NCBI GenBank assembly: GCA_019455065.1
Contig: JACFNC010000014.1
Location: 1-64,000, forward strand
Direction of reading: 5' to 3'
Length of the DNA: 64,000 nt
From: Rhodospirillales bacterium
Lineage (GTDB): Bacteria; Pseudomonadota; Alphaproteobacteria; Rhodospirillales; Magnetospirillaceae
This document shows, piece by piece, positions 1 to 7,937 of the stretch. The notes beneath the pieces are model-generated. The model saw only the letters and a list, made by a program, of their open reading frames with translations, was not told the DNA's origin and made no database searches. The number at the start of each line of letters is the position of its first letter. The first letter of the stretch is position 1. The translations under genes and the position numbers were made by a program.

Positions 1-49
1 TTTGAATCACAGCCGCGCCCCGAAGGGAATCGTTTTATGGGTACAGTAC

Positions 50-460
50 CTAGTCCTCGAAACGGCCCTCGGCCTCGGGCTGCTGGAGGATGGAAAGCAC
101 GGTCAGCCGCTTGCGCCGGCCGTCGAGGGTCCGCCATTCCGTCGATTGACCCGCGGACAAGCCAACCAAGGCACTCCCCACCGGGGTCAGTACCGAGATG
201 CGCCCCAGAGCGCTGTCCTCCTCGCCGGGATAGACGACGGTGACCGACCGGACCACGCCACTGTCGTCGTCGCGGAAGGTAAGCCGGGTGTTCATGGTCA
301 CCACGTCGGGATTGACGCGTTCCGAGGGGACGATCACGGCGCGGTCGAGCACTCCCTCGAGGAACTGCGCCAGCGGCGCCGAGTGCCCGGCGGACCAGGC
401 CTGGACAAGGTCTTGCAAGCGGGTGAAATCGCGGTTGGTGACGATGGTTGCGTCGCTCAT
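50..460 (-). CDS. rnk: Rnk / GreA-GreB C-terminal domain regulator
   Basis: A 136-residue protein of the Rnk family (nucleoside diphosphate kinase regulator), small proteins that bind RNA polymerase through a GreA/GreB-type C-terminal domain. The N-terminal third is a short helical segment. The C-terminal domain carries the family signature ISVLTPVGSALVGL near residues 87-100, preceded by the VVYPGEED stretch. The start at 460 is preferred over upstream in-frame ATGs because a GAGAG element precedes it and the protein then has normal family length. It is a single gene; a perfect 8-bp inverted repeat lies 20-50 nt upstream. Function in this organism is inferred from the family. Confidence 0.85.
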   Translation of the reverse strand: MSDATIVTNRDFTRLQDLVQAWSAGHSAPLAQFLEGVLDRAVIVPSERVNPDVVTMNTRLTFRDDDSGVVRSVTVVYPGEEDSALGRISVLTPVGSALVGLSAGQSTEWRTLDGRRKRLTVLSILQQPEAEGRFED

Positions 461-480
461 CTCTCTCAAGCCTCGAAGCA

Positions 481-511
481 TTGCCTGACCGGGTGCCGTT
501 GGCTCAGGCAA
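481..511. repeat. 8-bp inverted repeat upstream of rnk
   Basis: TTGCCTGA (481-488) and TCAGGCAA (504-511) form a perfect dyad around a 15-nt loop in the leader or promoter region of rnk. It could be an operator or an RNA hairpin. There is no T-tract, so it does not look like an intrinsic terminator. Nothing else is recognised between 461 and 749. Confidence 0.35.
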
Positions 512-749
512 CCAGTATTGGCGAAGTTGTTTAACGAAAGACGGTAATCCGCTGGCCGGCCCGTGGCAGCGCAGCAAGGTTCAACCGTGGTCGATCAGGA
601 AGAGGCGATCCCCAGGCTCGAAATACGCGCGCGCGTCAAGCCTGGGGCCGATTGCCCGCGAGGATACATCCGGCGTGAGCGAGATGACGAATTGTGCGCG
701 CGTTCTTTCGCATGACGTCAAATCTAGGCAGCGAACAGACCAAAGTCAA

Positions 750-2705
750 TCAGCCGGCCGCCTGCCGCCGGCCGAGGCGGATGGCGCCCCTGGCGGCGGT
801 CGTGGTTTCGGCGACGGGCCCTTCCACCCAGAACAGATCATACCATTCGGCCAGGAGGAGAAGGTTCCAGAGTTTCTCGGGGACGGGGCGTCCCTCGCGA
901 TGCTCGCGCAGCAGATGCTGGCACCGCCGCTGGTCGAGGACGCCGTCTTCGAAGAGCCTGGACTTGCCGAGTATTTCCTCGAACGCCCCGGCCACCGCCG
1001 AGGCGTCGCCGAACCCGATCGGGGCACCGCCCTGGGTCTTGGGCGACGGGGGCGGAATCAGGTCGGACACCGCCTGGCTGAGCAGGGGGCTCGACCACCG
1101 CCCGACTGTTCGGACTTCACCGGGGATCGCCAGGAGGTAGTCGACGAGTTGGTCGTCGAGGAAGGGGCAGCGCATCTCGACTCCGTGAGCCATCGCCATC
1201 TTGTCCAGCCGCATCAACTGCTTCTCGGCCAGCCGCATGCGAAGCTCGAAATAGCTTGCGCAGGCCAAGCTGTCCTCGCCCAGCCACGTGGGCATTTCGC
1301 CGAGAACGCGACTGGCCTCGGCATGGGCGGCCCGGCCCCGCAACAGGTCGCGCATCGCCTGGCCCAGCAGCACCCACTTCTCCGGCTCGCCGAACACCGT
1401 CTCCGCGCCGAGGAAGGCGTTGCTGCCGGCCCAGCCGCCGCGCAGATGGTCGTGCGGCCGGGGCGCTTCCGGAGGCTTCGGCGAAGGCCGCAGGCGGGCG
1501 GTCATCCGCTCGAGTACGCGGCGGGCGAGGGCGCGCCTGCGCAGCCCGACATAAGCCGGACCCTCGGGCAGGGTGGCTTCCGCGCCCTCGCCGACCAGCG
1601 CGACCGACAGGCCGTTGTCCCGACAGAAGCGCGCGCTCCACCACGATCTCATGGCGTGGGAGTCGCCAATCGGCTCGTCGAGATGGCGGGCATAGTCGGG
1701 CAGGTAACCGAGCGCCTGCGAGGCCGTGACCGTCACCTCGTGATAGCGGGCCCCGAGCCGGCGGGCGATCACGCGCAGCGGCGGTTCGTGGCCCTGGGCC
1801 TGCGGGTCGAGGACCCCGATGGCCTCCACGGGCCGGCTGATCAGGCGGCACATGATCGCCACCACGCACCGGCTGGCCAGACGGTCATCGAGCAGGGCGC
1901 CGAACGGCACGTCGGAAACCAGGCGATCGGCGACGCTGCTTTCCAGGAGAGTGCGCAGGTTGGCGACGTGCTGATCGGCGGTCAGTCCACGAATGATGGC
2001 CGCCTTGCGCCCGTCGCGGCCCGGCCGCCACCAGGTTCGCCGTTCCGGCGGGCCGCCACGTTCGACGATCAGCGCTTCGCCGGCCGCCAGCTTGTAGACC
2101 CCCTCGAACATGGTGAGGGGCGGCATGACGAAGCCATAGGAAAGATATTGAGAAAGCGCCCAGGGCTCGAGGCGGCGGCGGAACGGCACCGCGGCCGTCA
2201 GCGCCTTGATCTCGGAGGCGAAGGCCAGGAAGTCGCCGTGCTGGGTGTAATAGAGCGGCTTCTTGCCGAGGCGGTCGCGGGCCAGGACGAGGCGGCCCAG
2301 GCGATCGTCCCACAGGGCGATGGCGAACATGCCCCGCAGATGCTGCAGGAAGTCCAGGCCATATTGCTCGTAGGCGTGAACGATCACCTCGCTGTCGCCG
2401 GCGGACCGGAACGCGTGGCCGGCGAGCCCGAGGCTGTGGCGCAGTTCCCGGAAATTGTAGATCTCGCCATTGAAGCTGAGCCAGATGTCGCCGCGCTCGT
2501 TGGGCATCGGCATCTGGGCGTCGTCACTCAGGTCGAGGATCGCCAGCCTGCGGTTCGCAAGCACCAGCTTGTCGCCGGGCGAGCGATAGAGGCCGCAGTC
2601 GTCGGGACCGCGGTGGTGCAGCAGGTTGCTCATCCGCTCGACCAATCCGACGGTGTCGTTGCCCTGGGAGGTCTTGAGGGTGATGATTCCGGCGATACCC
2701 GACAT
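750..2705 (-). CDS. asparagine synthetase homologue with degenerate active sites
   Basis: A 651-residue protein with the two-domain layout of glutamine-dependent asparagine synthetase (AsnB): an N-terminal class II glutamine amidotransferase (about 1-200) and a C-terminal ATP-pyrophosphatase domain (about 230-600). The fold signatures HRGPDD, FNGEIYNF and LVLARDRLGKKPLYY are intact. The catalytic ones are not. The protein begins MSGIAGI instead of MCGIAGI, so the nucleophilic Cys is Ser. The PP-loop SGGVDS is replaced by DDRLAS (273-278). The second nucleotide motif, normally like GEGADELFCGY, reads GEGAEATLPEG near 370. The frame is nonetheless open for 651 codons. The start at 2705 has a GGGAG element about 10 nt upstream. 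It is a monocistronic gene, probably a pseudoenzyme or a decaying gene; asparagine synthesis is unlikely. Confidence 0.8.
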   Translation of the reverse strand: MSGIAGIITLKTSQGNDTVGLVERMSNLLHHRGPDDCGLYRSPGDKLVLANRRLAILDLSDDAQMPMPNERGDIWLSFNGEIYNFRELRHSLGLAGHAFRSAGDSEVIVHAYEQYGLDFLQHLRGMFAIALWDDRLGRLVLARDRLGKKPLYYTQHGDFLAFASEIKALTAAVPFRRRLEPWALSQYLSYGFVMPPLTMFEGVYKLAAGEALIVERGGPPERRTWWRPGRDGRKAAIIRGLTADQHVANLRTLLESSVADRLVSDVPFGALLDDRLASRCVVAIMCRLISRPVEAIGVLDPQAQGHEPPLRVIARRLGARYHEVTVTASQALGYLPDYARHLDEPIGDSHAMRSWWSARFCRDNGLSVALVGEGAEATLPEGPAYVGLRRRALARRVLERMTARLRPSPKPPEAPRPHDHLRGGWAGSNAFLGAETVFGEPEKWVLLGQAMRDLLRGRAAHAEASRVLGEMPTWLGEDSLACASYFELRMRLAEKQLMRLDKMAMAHGVEMRCPFLDDQLVDYLLAIPGEVRTVGRWSSPLLSQAVSDLIPPPSPKTQGGAPIGFGDASAVAGAFEEILGKSRLFEDGVLDQRRCQHLLREHREGRPVPEKLWNLLLLAEWYDLFWVEGPVAETTTAARGAIRLGRRQAAG

Positions 2706-3114
2706 ACACGCACGCTCCCTTTGCGACGCCGCGGCCATCGGCGACGGATCGGCGCCGCAACGACCGTGATTCTCCGGCTCGCAAGCGGACCGTCTCAATC
2801 CCCGCATGCGGGGTATCCTGGGCGCGTTCGGAAAGTGGAGGGCCGGAACGGGGTATGCGGTTCCGGCGGTCCGGGGCGTGGTGCGGTGGGTTCCCGCATG
2901 GCAAGCGGCAAGGCCATAGGCGCTCCGGCAGTGGCCGGGGGCGGCGGTCCCGGCATGCCCCTCCGCGACCTCCGGCCGGGTGCGGGGCGGCGCTCGGAAC
3001 GAAAGGCATGGCCGGCGCCGGCGCTCGGGTCCGGTCATGTGCGCCAGATCACCTCGACAGTGCCGGTCCGCCGCCTCATCTCATCTGACCTAGGGTCAGC
3101 ACCAGGAGGTCGCC
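2706..3114. other. intergenic region, no gene seen
   Basis: About 410 nt between the divergently transcribed asparagine-synthetase homologue and the PEBP-like gene. It must hold the promoters of both. Apart from the AGGAGGT ribosome-binding site of the downstream gene at 3101-3107, no RNA gene, repeat or convincing operator is visible. Confidence 0.5.
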
Positions 3115-3579
3115 ATGCCGTTCCTGATCACCAGCGCCGCCTTCGCTCCCAACAAGGAGATTCCGAGGCATTACACCTGCGATGGGATGGACGTCTCGCC
3201 GCCGCTCAACTGGTCCGGGGCGCCCCGTGGCACGCGCAGTTTTGCTTTGGTGTGCAGCGATCCGGATGCCCCATCGGGCACCTTCCAGCATTGGGCGGCT
3301 TGGGACATTCCTGCCGACTATTCGGGCCTGCCGGAGGACTTTCCCAAGGAGGGGCGCGACGGCATCCGCCAAGCGGTCAACGACTTCGGTCGCGTGGGCT
3401 TCGGTGGCCCCTGCCCACCGCAGAATCATGGCATCCACCACTATCATTTCCGCCTCTACGCCCTCGACGTAGACATGCTGCCAAATCCCGGCAAAAGCCC
3501 TTCTTGCCGGGATGTCGAGCGGGCCCTGCGGCCGCACGTCCTGGCCGAAGCGGAGGTGGTCGGTCTGTACCAGCGATGA
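3115..3579 (+). CDS. YbhB/YbcL family PEBP-like protein
   Basis: A 154-residue phosphatidylethanolamine-binding-protein fold of the bacterial YbhB/YbcL (Raf kinase inhibitor-like) branch. The two ligand-pocket motifs are clear: DPDAPSGTFQHW (49-60) and GFGGPCPP followed by HHYHFRLYAL. The start has a perfect AGGAGGT site 7 nt upstream. There is no signal peptide, so it is cytosolic. The biochemical role of bacterial members is poorly defined; the family binds small anionic ligands. It is a single gene, followed by a 7-bp GC hairpin at 3614-3633 that may help terminate transcription. Confidence 0.9.
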   Translation: MPFLITSAAFAPNKEIPRHYTCDGMDVSPPLNWSGAPRGTRSFALVCSDPDAPSGTFQHWAAWDIPADYSGLPEDFPKEGRDGIRQAVNDFGRVGFGGPCPPQNHGIHHYHFRLYALDVDMLPNPGKSPSCRDVERALRPHVLAEAEVVGLYQR

Positions 3580-3613
3580 TCTGAACCGTCCGCGTGCTTC
3601 CGTCATCCCCCCG

Positions 3614-3633
3614 GCACCCCTCCGCCGGGGTGC
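3614..3633. terminator. possible GC hairpin terminator
   Basis: GCACCCC (3614-3620) pairs with GGGGTGC (3627-3633) across a 6-nt loop, 35 nt after the PEBP-like stop codon. There is no T-tract, so this is only a weak terminator candidate. The rest of 3580-3870 contains a tandem TGATTAC heptamer at 3750-3763, a possible binding site in the formamidase promoter region. Confidence 0.3.
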
Positions 3634-3870
3634 GCCGGTCGTTGTCACTGCCCCGCCCGAGTATGTCGTGGCGCGCGGAATCGCGTCGCGCGGCAGCCGT
3701 GCGCAGCTTTCGGCTGGCTCACAAGAACATCTGTAAAAGCGGCTCGAAGTGATTACTGATTACAGTACGTCTTCGACCAGATGAGGGCGGATGAGATTCC
3801 CATTTCGGCAATTTTTCGCGATCCCGATTCCAATAGTTGCCCCTTAGCCATTTCGAATAGGGAGGACTTG

Positions 3871-5100
3871 ATGCCGAAGACAGCTTTCAAAGTGGACTTG
3901 AGGCGCCCTCCGGAGCAGGCGGAGGTCAAGACCCACAACCGCTGGCATCCCGACATTCCCATGGTCGAGACGTTCAAACCCGGTTCCGAGTTCCGGGTGG
4001 AGTGCTTCGATTGGACGGGCGGCCAGATCGACAACGATGACAACGCGAACGACATCCGCGACGTCGACCTCACCAAGGTCCACTATCTCAGCGGGCCCTT
4101 CGCGGTCGAAGGCGCCGAGCCGGGCGACCTCATGGTGGTCGATCTGCTCGATATCGGCTACCTGCCGGAGTCGCCGTGGGGCTTCACCGGAATCTTCGCC
4201 AAGGAAAATGGCGGCGGGTTCCTGACCGAGCACTACCCGCAGGCCCGCAAGGCGTGCTGGGACTTCCACGGCATCTATACGCAATCCCGGCATGTCCCGG
4301 GGGTGCGATGGGCGGGCATCATCCATCCCGGTCTGATCGGCTGCCTGCCGAGCCGCGAGCTGCTGGACCGCGCCAACCGGCGCGAGGCGGAACTGCTGTC
4401 CACCGACCCCAACCGGGTGCCGCCGCTCCTGGCCCCGCCCTATGCCGACACCGCGCTCATGGGCCAGATGACCGGCTCGAAGGCCCAGCAGGCGGCGTCG
4501 GAGGCGTGGCGCACGGTGCCGCCGCGCGAACACGGCGGCAACTGCGACATCAAGAACCTGTCGCGCGGCTCGCGCATCTACTTCCCGGTCTACGTCAAGG
4601 GCGGTGGGCTGTCGATGGGCGACATCCACTGGTCGCAAGGAGACGGCGAAATCACCTTCTGCGGTGCCATCGAGATGGCCGGCTGGATCGACATACACGT
4701 CGATCTCATCAAGGGCGGTATCAGCAAGTACGGGATCACCAATCCCATCTTCCGGCCCAGCCCGATCGAGCCGAGGTTCGCCGAGTACCTCGTGTTCGAG
4801 GGCATCTCGGTCGATGAGACGTCGGGCAAGCAGTACTACCTCGACGCCCACGTCGCCTATCGTCGGGCCTGCCTCAACGCCATCGAGTACCTGAAGAAGT
4901 TCGGTTACACCGGCGAGCAGGCCTACGTGATCCTGGGCACCGCACCGGTCGAGGGCCGCATCAGCGGCATCGTCGACATCCCCAACGCCTGCTGCACCCT
5001 GGCGATTCCGACTGAGATCTTCGACTTCGACATCAAGCCCAACACCTCGGGGCCGTCGCGCGAGGTGCCGACGGGAAGCGACATCGCGGCCTGCCACTGA
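3871..5100 (+). CDS. fmdA: formamidase
   Basis: A 409-residue enzyme of the FmdA/AmdA acetamidase-formamidase family, which hydrolyses formamide to formate and ammonium (EC 3.5.1.49). Length and sequence match FmdA closely: N-terminal KVDLRRPPEQ, HNRWHPDIP, GQIDNDDNANDI near 50-65, the conserved HYPQARKACWDFHGIYTQSRHVPGV block, and NCDIKNLSRGSRIYFPVYVKGGGLSMGDIHWSQGDGE spread over about 230-265. The start at 3871 is set by GGAGG at 3861-3865. It lies just upstream of an amide-channel gene and an FmdB-like gene, the classical fmd arrangement. The formate produced is the substrate of the formate dehydrogenase encoded 1 kb downstream. Confidence 0.95.
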   Translation: MPKTAFKVDLRRPPEQAEVKTHNRWHPDIPMVETFKPGSEFRVECFDWTGGQIDNDDNANDIRDVDLTKVHYLSGPFAVEGAEPGDLMVVDLLDIGYLPESPWGFTGIFAKENGGGFLTEHYPQARKACWDFHGIYTQSRHVPGVRWAGIIHPGLIGCLPSRELLDRANRREAELLSTDPNRVPPLLAPPYADTALMGQMTGSKAQQAASEAWRTVPPREHGGNCDIKNLSRGSRIYFPVYVKGGGLSMGDIHWSQGDGEITFCGAIEMAGWIDIHVDLIKGGISKYGITNPIFRPSPIEPRFAEYLVFEGISVDETSGKQYYLDAHVAYRRACLNAIEYLKKFGYTGEQAYVILGTAPVEGRISGIVDIPNACCTLAIPTEIFDFDIKPNTSGPSREVPTGSDIAACH

Positions 5101-5194
5101 CCGCCGGGCGGCGCGGGCGGTTTTCGTCCGCGCCGTATCCGCGGGTCGGCCATCCGGCTGAACCGGGTGGCCACTCACATGACGGGAGGATGCG

Positions 5195-5734
5195 ATGCTG
5201 CTCGGGCTTACCCTGTTCTGGGTCGGTGCGGTCCTGTTTCTGAACGGCATCTGGCTGCTCGGCAAGATCGGCGACAGCGAAATCGCGGTGATCGACGTGT
5301 TCGTCGGCTTCGTCACCCTGGCCGTTTCGCTGTATCTCGCCTTCGGCCCGGGCGCCGATGCCGACACCATCCGCGCCGCCGCACTGACGCTGCTGTTCAC
5401 GTTCACCTATTTCTGGGTCGCCTGGAACCGCTGGAACAAGGCCGATGGACGCGGGCTGGGCTGGTTCTGCCTGTTCGTGGCGGTCACCTGCGTTCCCGTG
5501 TTCCTGCAAAGCCTGTTCGCGATCCAGACCACCTGGGACGTGTGGTGGACCATCAACTGGGCGTCGTGGGGCGTGCTCTGGTTCCTGTTCTTCCTCATCC
5601 TCGCCCTCGGCCGGACGGAACTCACCCGGACCACCGGTCTGATCTGTTCGGCGCAGGGCATCTACACCGGCTGGATTCCCGGCTACCTGCTGCTGATCGG
5701 GGCGATGCCGGGCTTTCCCATGACCGCCGCGTAA
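5195..5734 (+). CDS. AmiS/UreI family amide or urea channel
   Basis: A 179-residue integral membrane protein with six or seven predicted hydrophobic segments, from MLLGLTLFWVGAVLFLNGIWLL through the C-terminal IYTGWIPGYLLLIG. The pattern is that of the AmiS/UreI family, proton-gated or facilitated channels for urea and short-chain amides in the inner membrane. The gene has a GGGAGGATGCG site just before its ATG. It follows formamidase by about 95 nt in the same direction, so it probably supplies formamide or related amides to that enzyme. Confidence 0.88.
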   Translation: MLLGLTLFWVGAVLFLNGIWLLGKIGDSEIAVIDVFVGFVTLAVSLYLAFGPGADADTIRAAALTLLFTFTYFWVAWNRWNKADGRGLGWFCLFVAVTCVPVFLQSLFAIQTTWDVWWTINWASWGVLWFLFFLILALGRTELTRTTGLICSAQGIYTGWIPGYLLLIGAMPGFPMTAA

Positions 5735-5743
5735 GGAGGGGCG

Positions 5744-6088
5744 ATGCCGCTTTACGATTACGAATGCCCGGTCTGCGGGCCGTTTCGCGAATGGCGGGCC
5801 ATGAGCGCCTCGGCCGAGCCCGCGCCCTGCCCGACCTGCGCCCGGGAGGCGGCGCGCAGCGTGTCCGTGCCGATGCTGGCGATGTTGCCGCGCAACACCC
5901 GGATCGCCCACGAACGCAACGAACGGAGCGCGCATGAGCCCAGGGTGATGCGCCGTGAGGACCTGCCAGCCGAGCCCGGCCATCATCACCACCATCACGG
6001 CGGGCGGGTAGACGAGGAGCGGCGCAGGAAGCAGTTCGGCCACGTTCACGAGGCGCGCTCCCACCGCCCGTGGATGGTCGGGCATTGA
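5744..6088 (+). CDS. fmdB: FmdB family zinc-ribbon protein
   Basis: A 114-residue protein whose first 45 residues form the FmdB/CxxC_CXXC_SSSS zinc ribbon: MPLYDYECPVCG with a second CPTC pair near 33-36. FmdB was described as a putative regulator of formamidase expression in Methylophilus; here that is only a family inference. The C-terminal half is charged and contains a natural run of six histidines near 80-85, possibly an additional metal site. It starts 9 nt after the amide-channel stop codon with an AAGGAGGGG site, so it is co-transcribed with fmdA and the channel. Confidence 0.85.
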   Translation: MPLYDYECPVCGPFREWRAMSASAEPAPCPTCAREAARSVSVPMLAMLPRNTRIAHERNERSAHEPRVMRREDLPAEPGHHHHHHGGRVDEERRRKQFGHVHEARSHRPWMVGH

Positions 6089-6200
6089 CCGGGCTCTAGC
6101 CCCTGGCGGAGACCACCGGGGGGACCTATCTGGCTAGGGGTGGCGCTCCGACGCGAATGGTCGCGCGGCGCGCGTGAACCGTGGTCGAGGTCCAGCCGAG

Positions 6201-7937
6201 ATGCCCGATCCCAGCCCCCTCCCGATGCAGGCGCCGGCGCGCCGCCCCGGCGCCGGGCGACGGAATGCGACCGCGTTTCCCAAAGGTCGTCAGCTCGACC
6301 CCCAGGCGCTGGCCGAGGTGCGGGAGATTCTCGGCGACCGGCCGCGGCGACCGGACCTTCTGATCGAGCTTCTTCATCTTCTGCAGGAGGCTTACCACGC
6401 CCTGCACGCCCGCCACCTCGTGGCGCTGGCCGAGGAGATGCGGCTGGCGCTGGCCGAGGTCTACGAGGTGGCCACGTTCTACGCCCATTTCGACATCGTC
6501 AAGGAGGGCGGAGACCCGCCGCCGGCGTTGACCGTGCGCGTCTGCGACGGCATCGCCTGCATGCTGGCCGGGGCTGAGAGCCTGCTCGGGACGCTGCCGG
6601 CGCGGCTCGGTCCGGGCGTGCGCGTGGTTCGGGCCCCGTGCATGGGCGCCTGCGACAAGGCGCCGGCCGCCCTGATCGGACAGGCGCCGCACGCGCCGGC
6701 CTCGGCGGACGGCGTCTCGGCGGCGGTGGTGGCCGGTGCGGTGGTGCCCGCGATCCCCGATTACAGGGGCCTCGCGGCCTATCGTGCGGACGGGGGATAC
6801 CGGCTGCTCGAGGACTGCCGCTCGGGTCGGCGCGAGTTAGAGGAGGTGCTGACGGCGCTGGAGGCCTCGGCGCTGCGGGGGCTGGGGGGCGCCGGTTTTC
6901 CCACCGGGCGGAAGTGGCGTTTGGTGCGCGGCTACCCGCGCCCGCGCCTGATGGCGGTCAACGCCGACGAGGGCGAACCGGGCACCTTCAAGGACCGCCA
7001 TTTCCTCGAGACGGATCCCCACCGCTTCCTCGAAGGCATGCTGATTGGCGCCTGGGCGGTCGAGGCCGACGCCGTCTACATCTATCTCCGCGACGAATAC
7101 CCGCAGTGCCGCGAAATCCTGCTTGCAGAGATCGCGGCGCTCGAGGCCGCGGCACTGACCGGGGGCACCCAAATCCATCTGCGGCGGGGCGCCGGCGCCT
7201 ATATCTGCGGCGAGGAGTCGGCGATGCTCGAAAGCATCGAGGGCCGCCGCGGCCTGCCCCGCCACAAGCCGCCGTTTCCCGCCGAGGTCGGCCTGTTCGG
7301 GCGCCCGACCCTCATCAACAACGTCGAAACCCTGTACTGGGTGCGGGACATCGTCGAGAAGGGACCCGCCTGGTACGACGGCAAGGGGCGGCGCGGGCGC
7401 AAGGGACCGCGCACCTTCTCGGTCTCGGGCCGCGTCAAGATCCCGGGAATCAAGATCGCGCCGGCCGGAATCACGGCACGCGAGATCATCGACGAGTATT
7501 GCGGCGGCATGCTGGACGGGCATGCGTTCAAGGCCTATCTGCCGGGCGGCGCGTCGGGCGGCATTCTGCCCGCCGCGATGGCCGACCTGCCGCTCGATTT
7601 CGGCACGCTGGAGCCCCATGGCAGCTTCATCGGCTCGGCCGGGATCGTCGTGTTGTCGGACCGCGACGACATGCGCGCGGTCGCGCTCAACCTGCTGCGA
7701 TTCTTCGAGGACGAAAGCTGTGGGCAGTGCACGCCATGTCGCGTGGGTACCGAAAAAGCGGTGGCCCTGATGTCGGCGCCGGAGTGGGACGAGGGACTGC
7801 TGACCGATCTGGCGCGGGTGATGGGGGACGCCTCGATCTGCGGGCTGGGGCAGGCGGCGATGAATCCCGTGAAGGCGGTGCTCAGGCATTTCGGCGGCGA
7901 GGTGAAGGGCCACGAGGCGAAAGGACCGACGGGATGA
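6201..7937 (+). CDS. formate dehydrogenase beta subunit, NuoE-NuoF fusion
   Basis: A 578-residue diaphorase subunit of cytosolic NAD-dependent formate dehydrogenase. It fuses the gamma (NuoE/FdsG) and beta (NuoF/FdsB) modules. The NuoE-like part (about 30-170) has the [2Fe-2S] ligands as CDGIAC and CMGAC. The NuoF-like part carries the FMN/NADH site GLGGAGFPTGRKW and NADEGEPGTFKDR, the GAGAYICGEESAMLES block, and the 4Fe-4S motif CGQCTPCRVG near 515. It passes electrons from the alpha subunit to NAD+. Starts at 6174 (GTG) and 6201 (ATG) are both possible; 6201 is preferred. Its stop codon overlaps the alpha-subunit start (ATGA). Confidence 0.92.
   Translation: MPDPSPLPMQAPARRPGAGRRNATAFPKGRQLDPQALAEVREILGDRPRRPDLLIELLHLLQEAYHALHARHLVALAEEMRLALAEVYEVATFYAHFDIVKEGGDPPPALTVRVCDGIACMLAGAESLLGTLPARLGPGVRVVRAPCMGACDKAPAALIGQAPHAPASADGVSAAVVAGAVVPAIPDYRGLAAYRADGGYRLLEDCRSGRRELEEVLTALEASALRGLGGAGFPTGRKWRLVRGYPRPRLMAVNADEGEPGTFKDRHFLETDPHRFLEGMLIGAWAVEADAVYIYLRDEYPQCREILLAEIAALEAAALTGGTQIHLRRGAGAYICGEESAMLESIEGRRGLPRHKPPFPAEVGLFGRPTLINNVETLYWVRDIVEKGPAWYDGKGRRGRKGPRTFSVSGRVKIPGIKIAPAGITAREIIDEYCGGMLDGHAFKAYLPGGASGGILPAAMADLPLDFGTLEPHGSFIGSAGIVVLSDRDDMRAVALNLLRFFEDESCGQCTPCRVGTEKAVALMSAPEWDEGLLTDLARVMGDASICGLGQAAMNPVKAVLRHFGGEVKGHEAKGPTG

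Noticed and set aside
675-3584. A 969-codon open frame on the plus strand.
   Set aside because: It is antisense to the asparagine-synthetase homologue and runs through two real genes. Composition is Arg/Gly/Ala-rich and no domain is recognisable; typical of high-GC shadow frames.
5980-6002. Hexahistidine run that might indicate an engineered tag.
   Set aside because: It is internal to the FmdB-like protein and encoded by mixed CAT/CAC codons within natural context; a natural His cluster.
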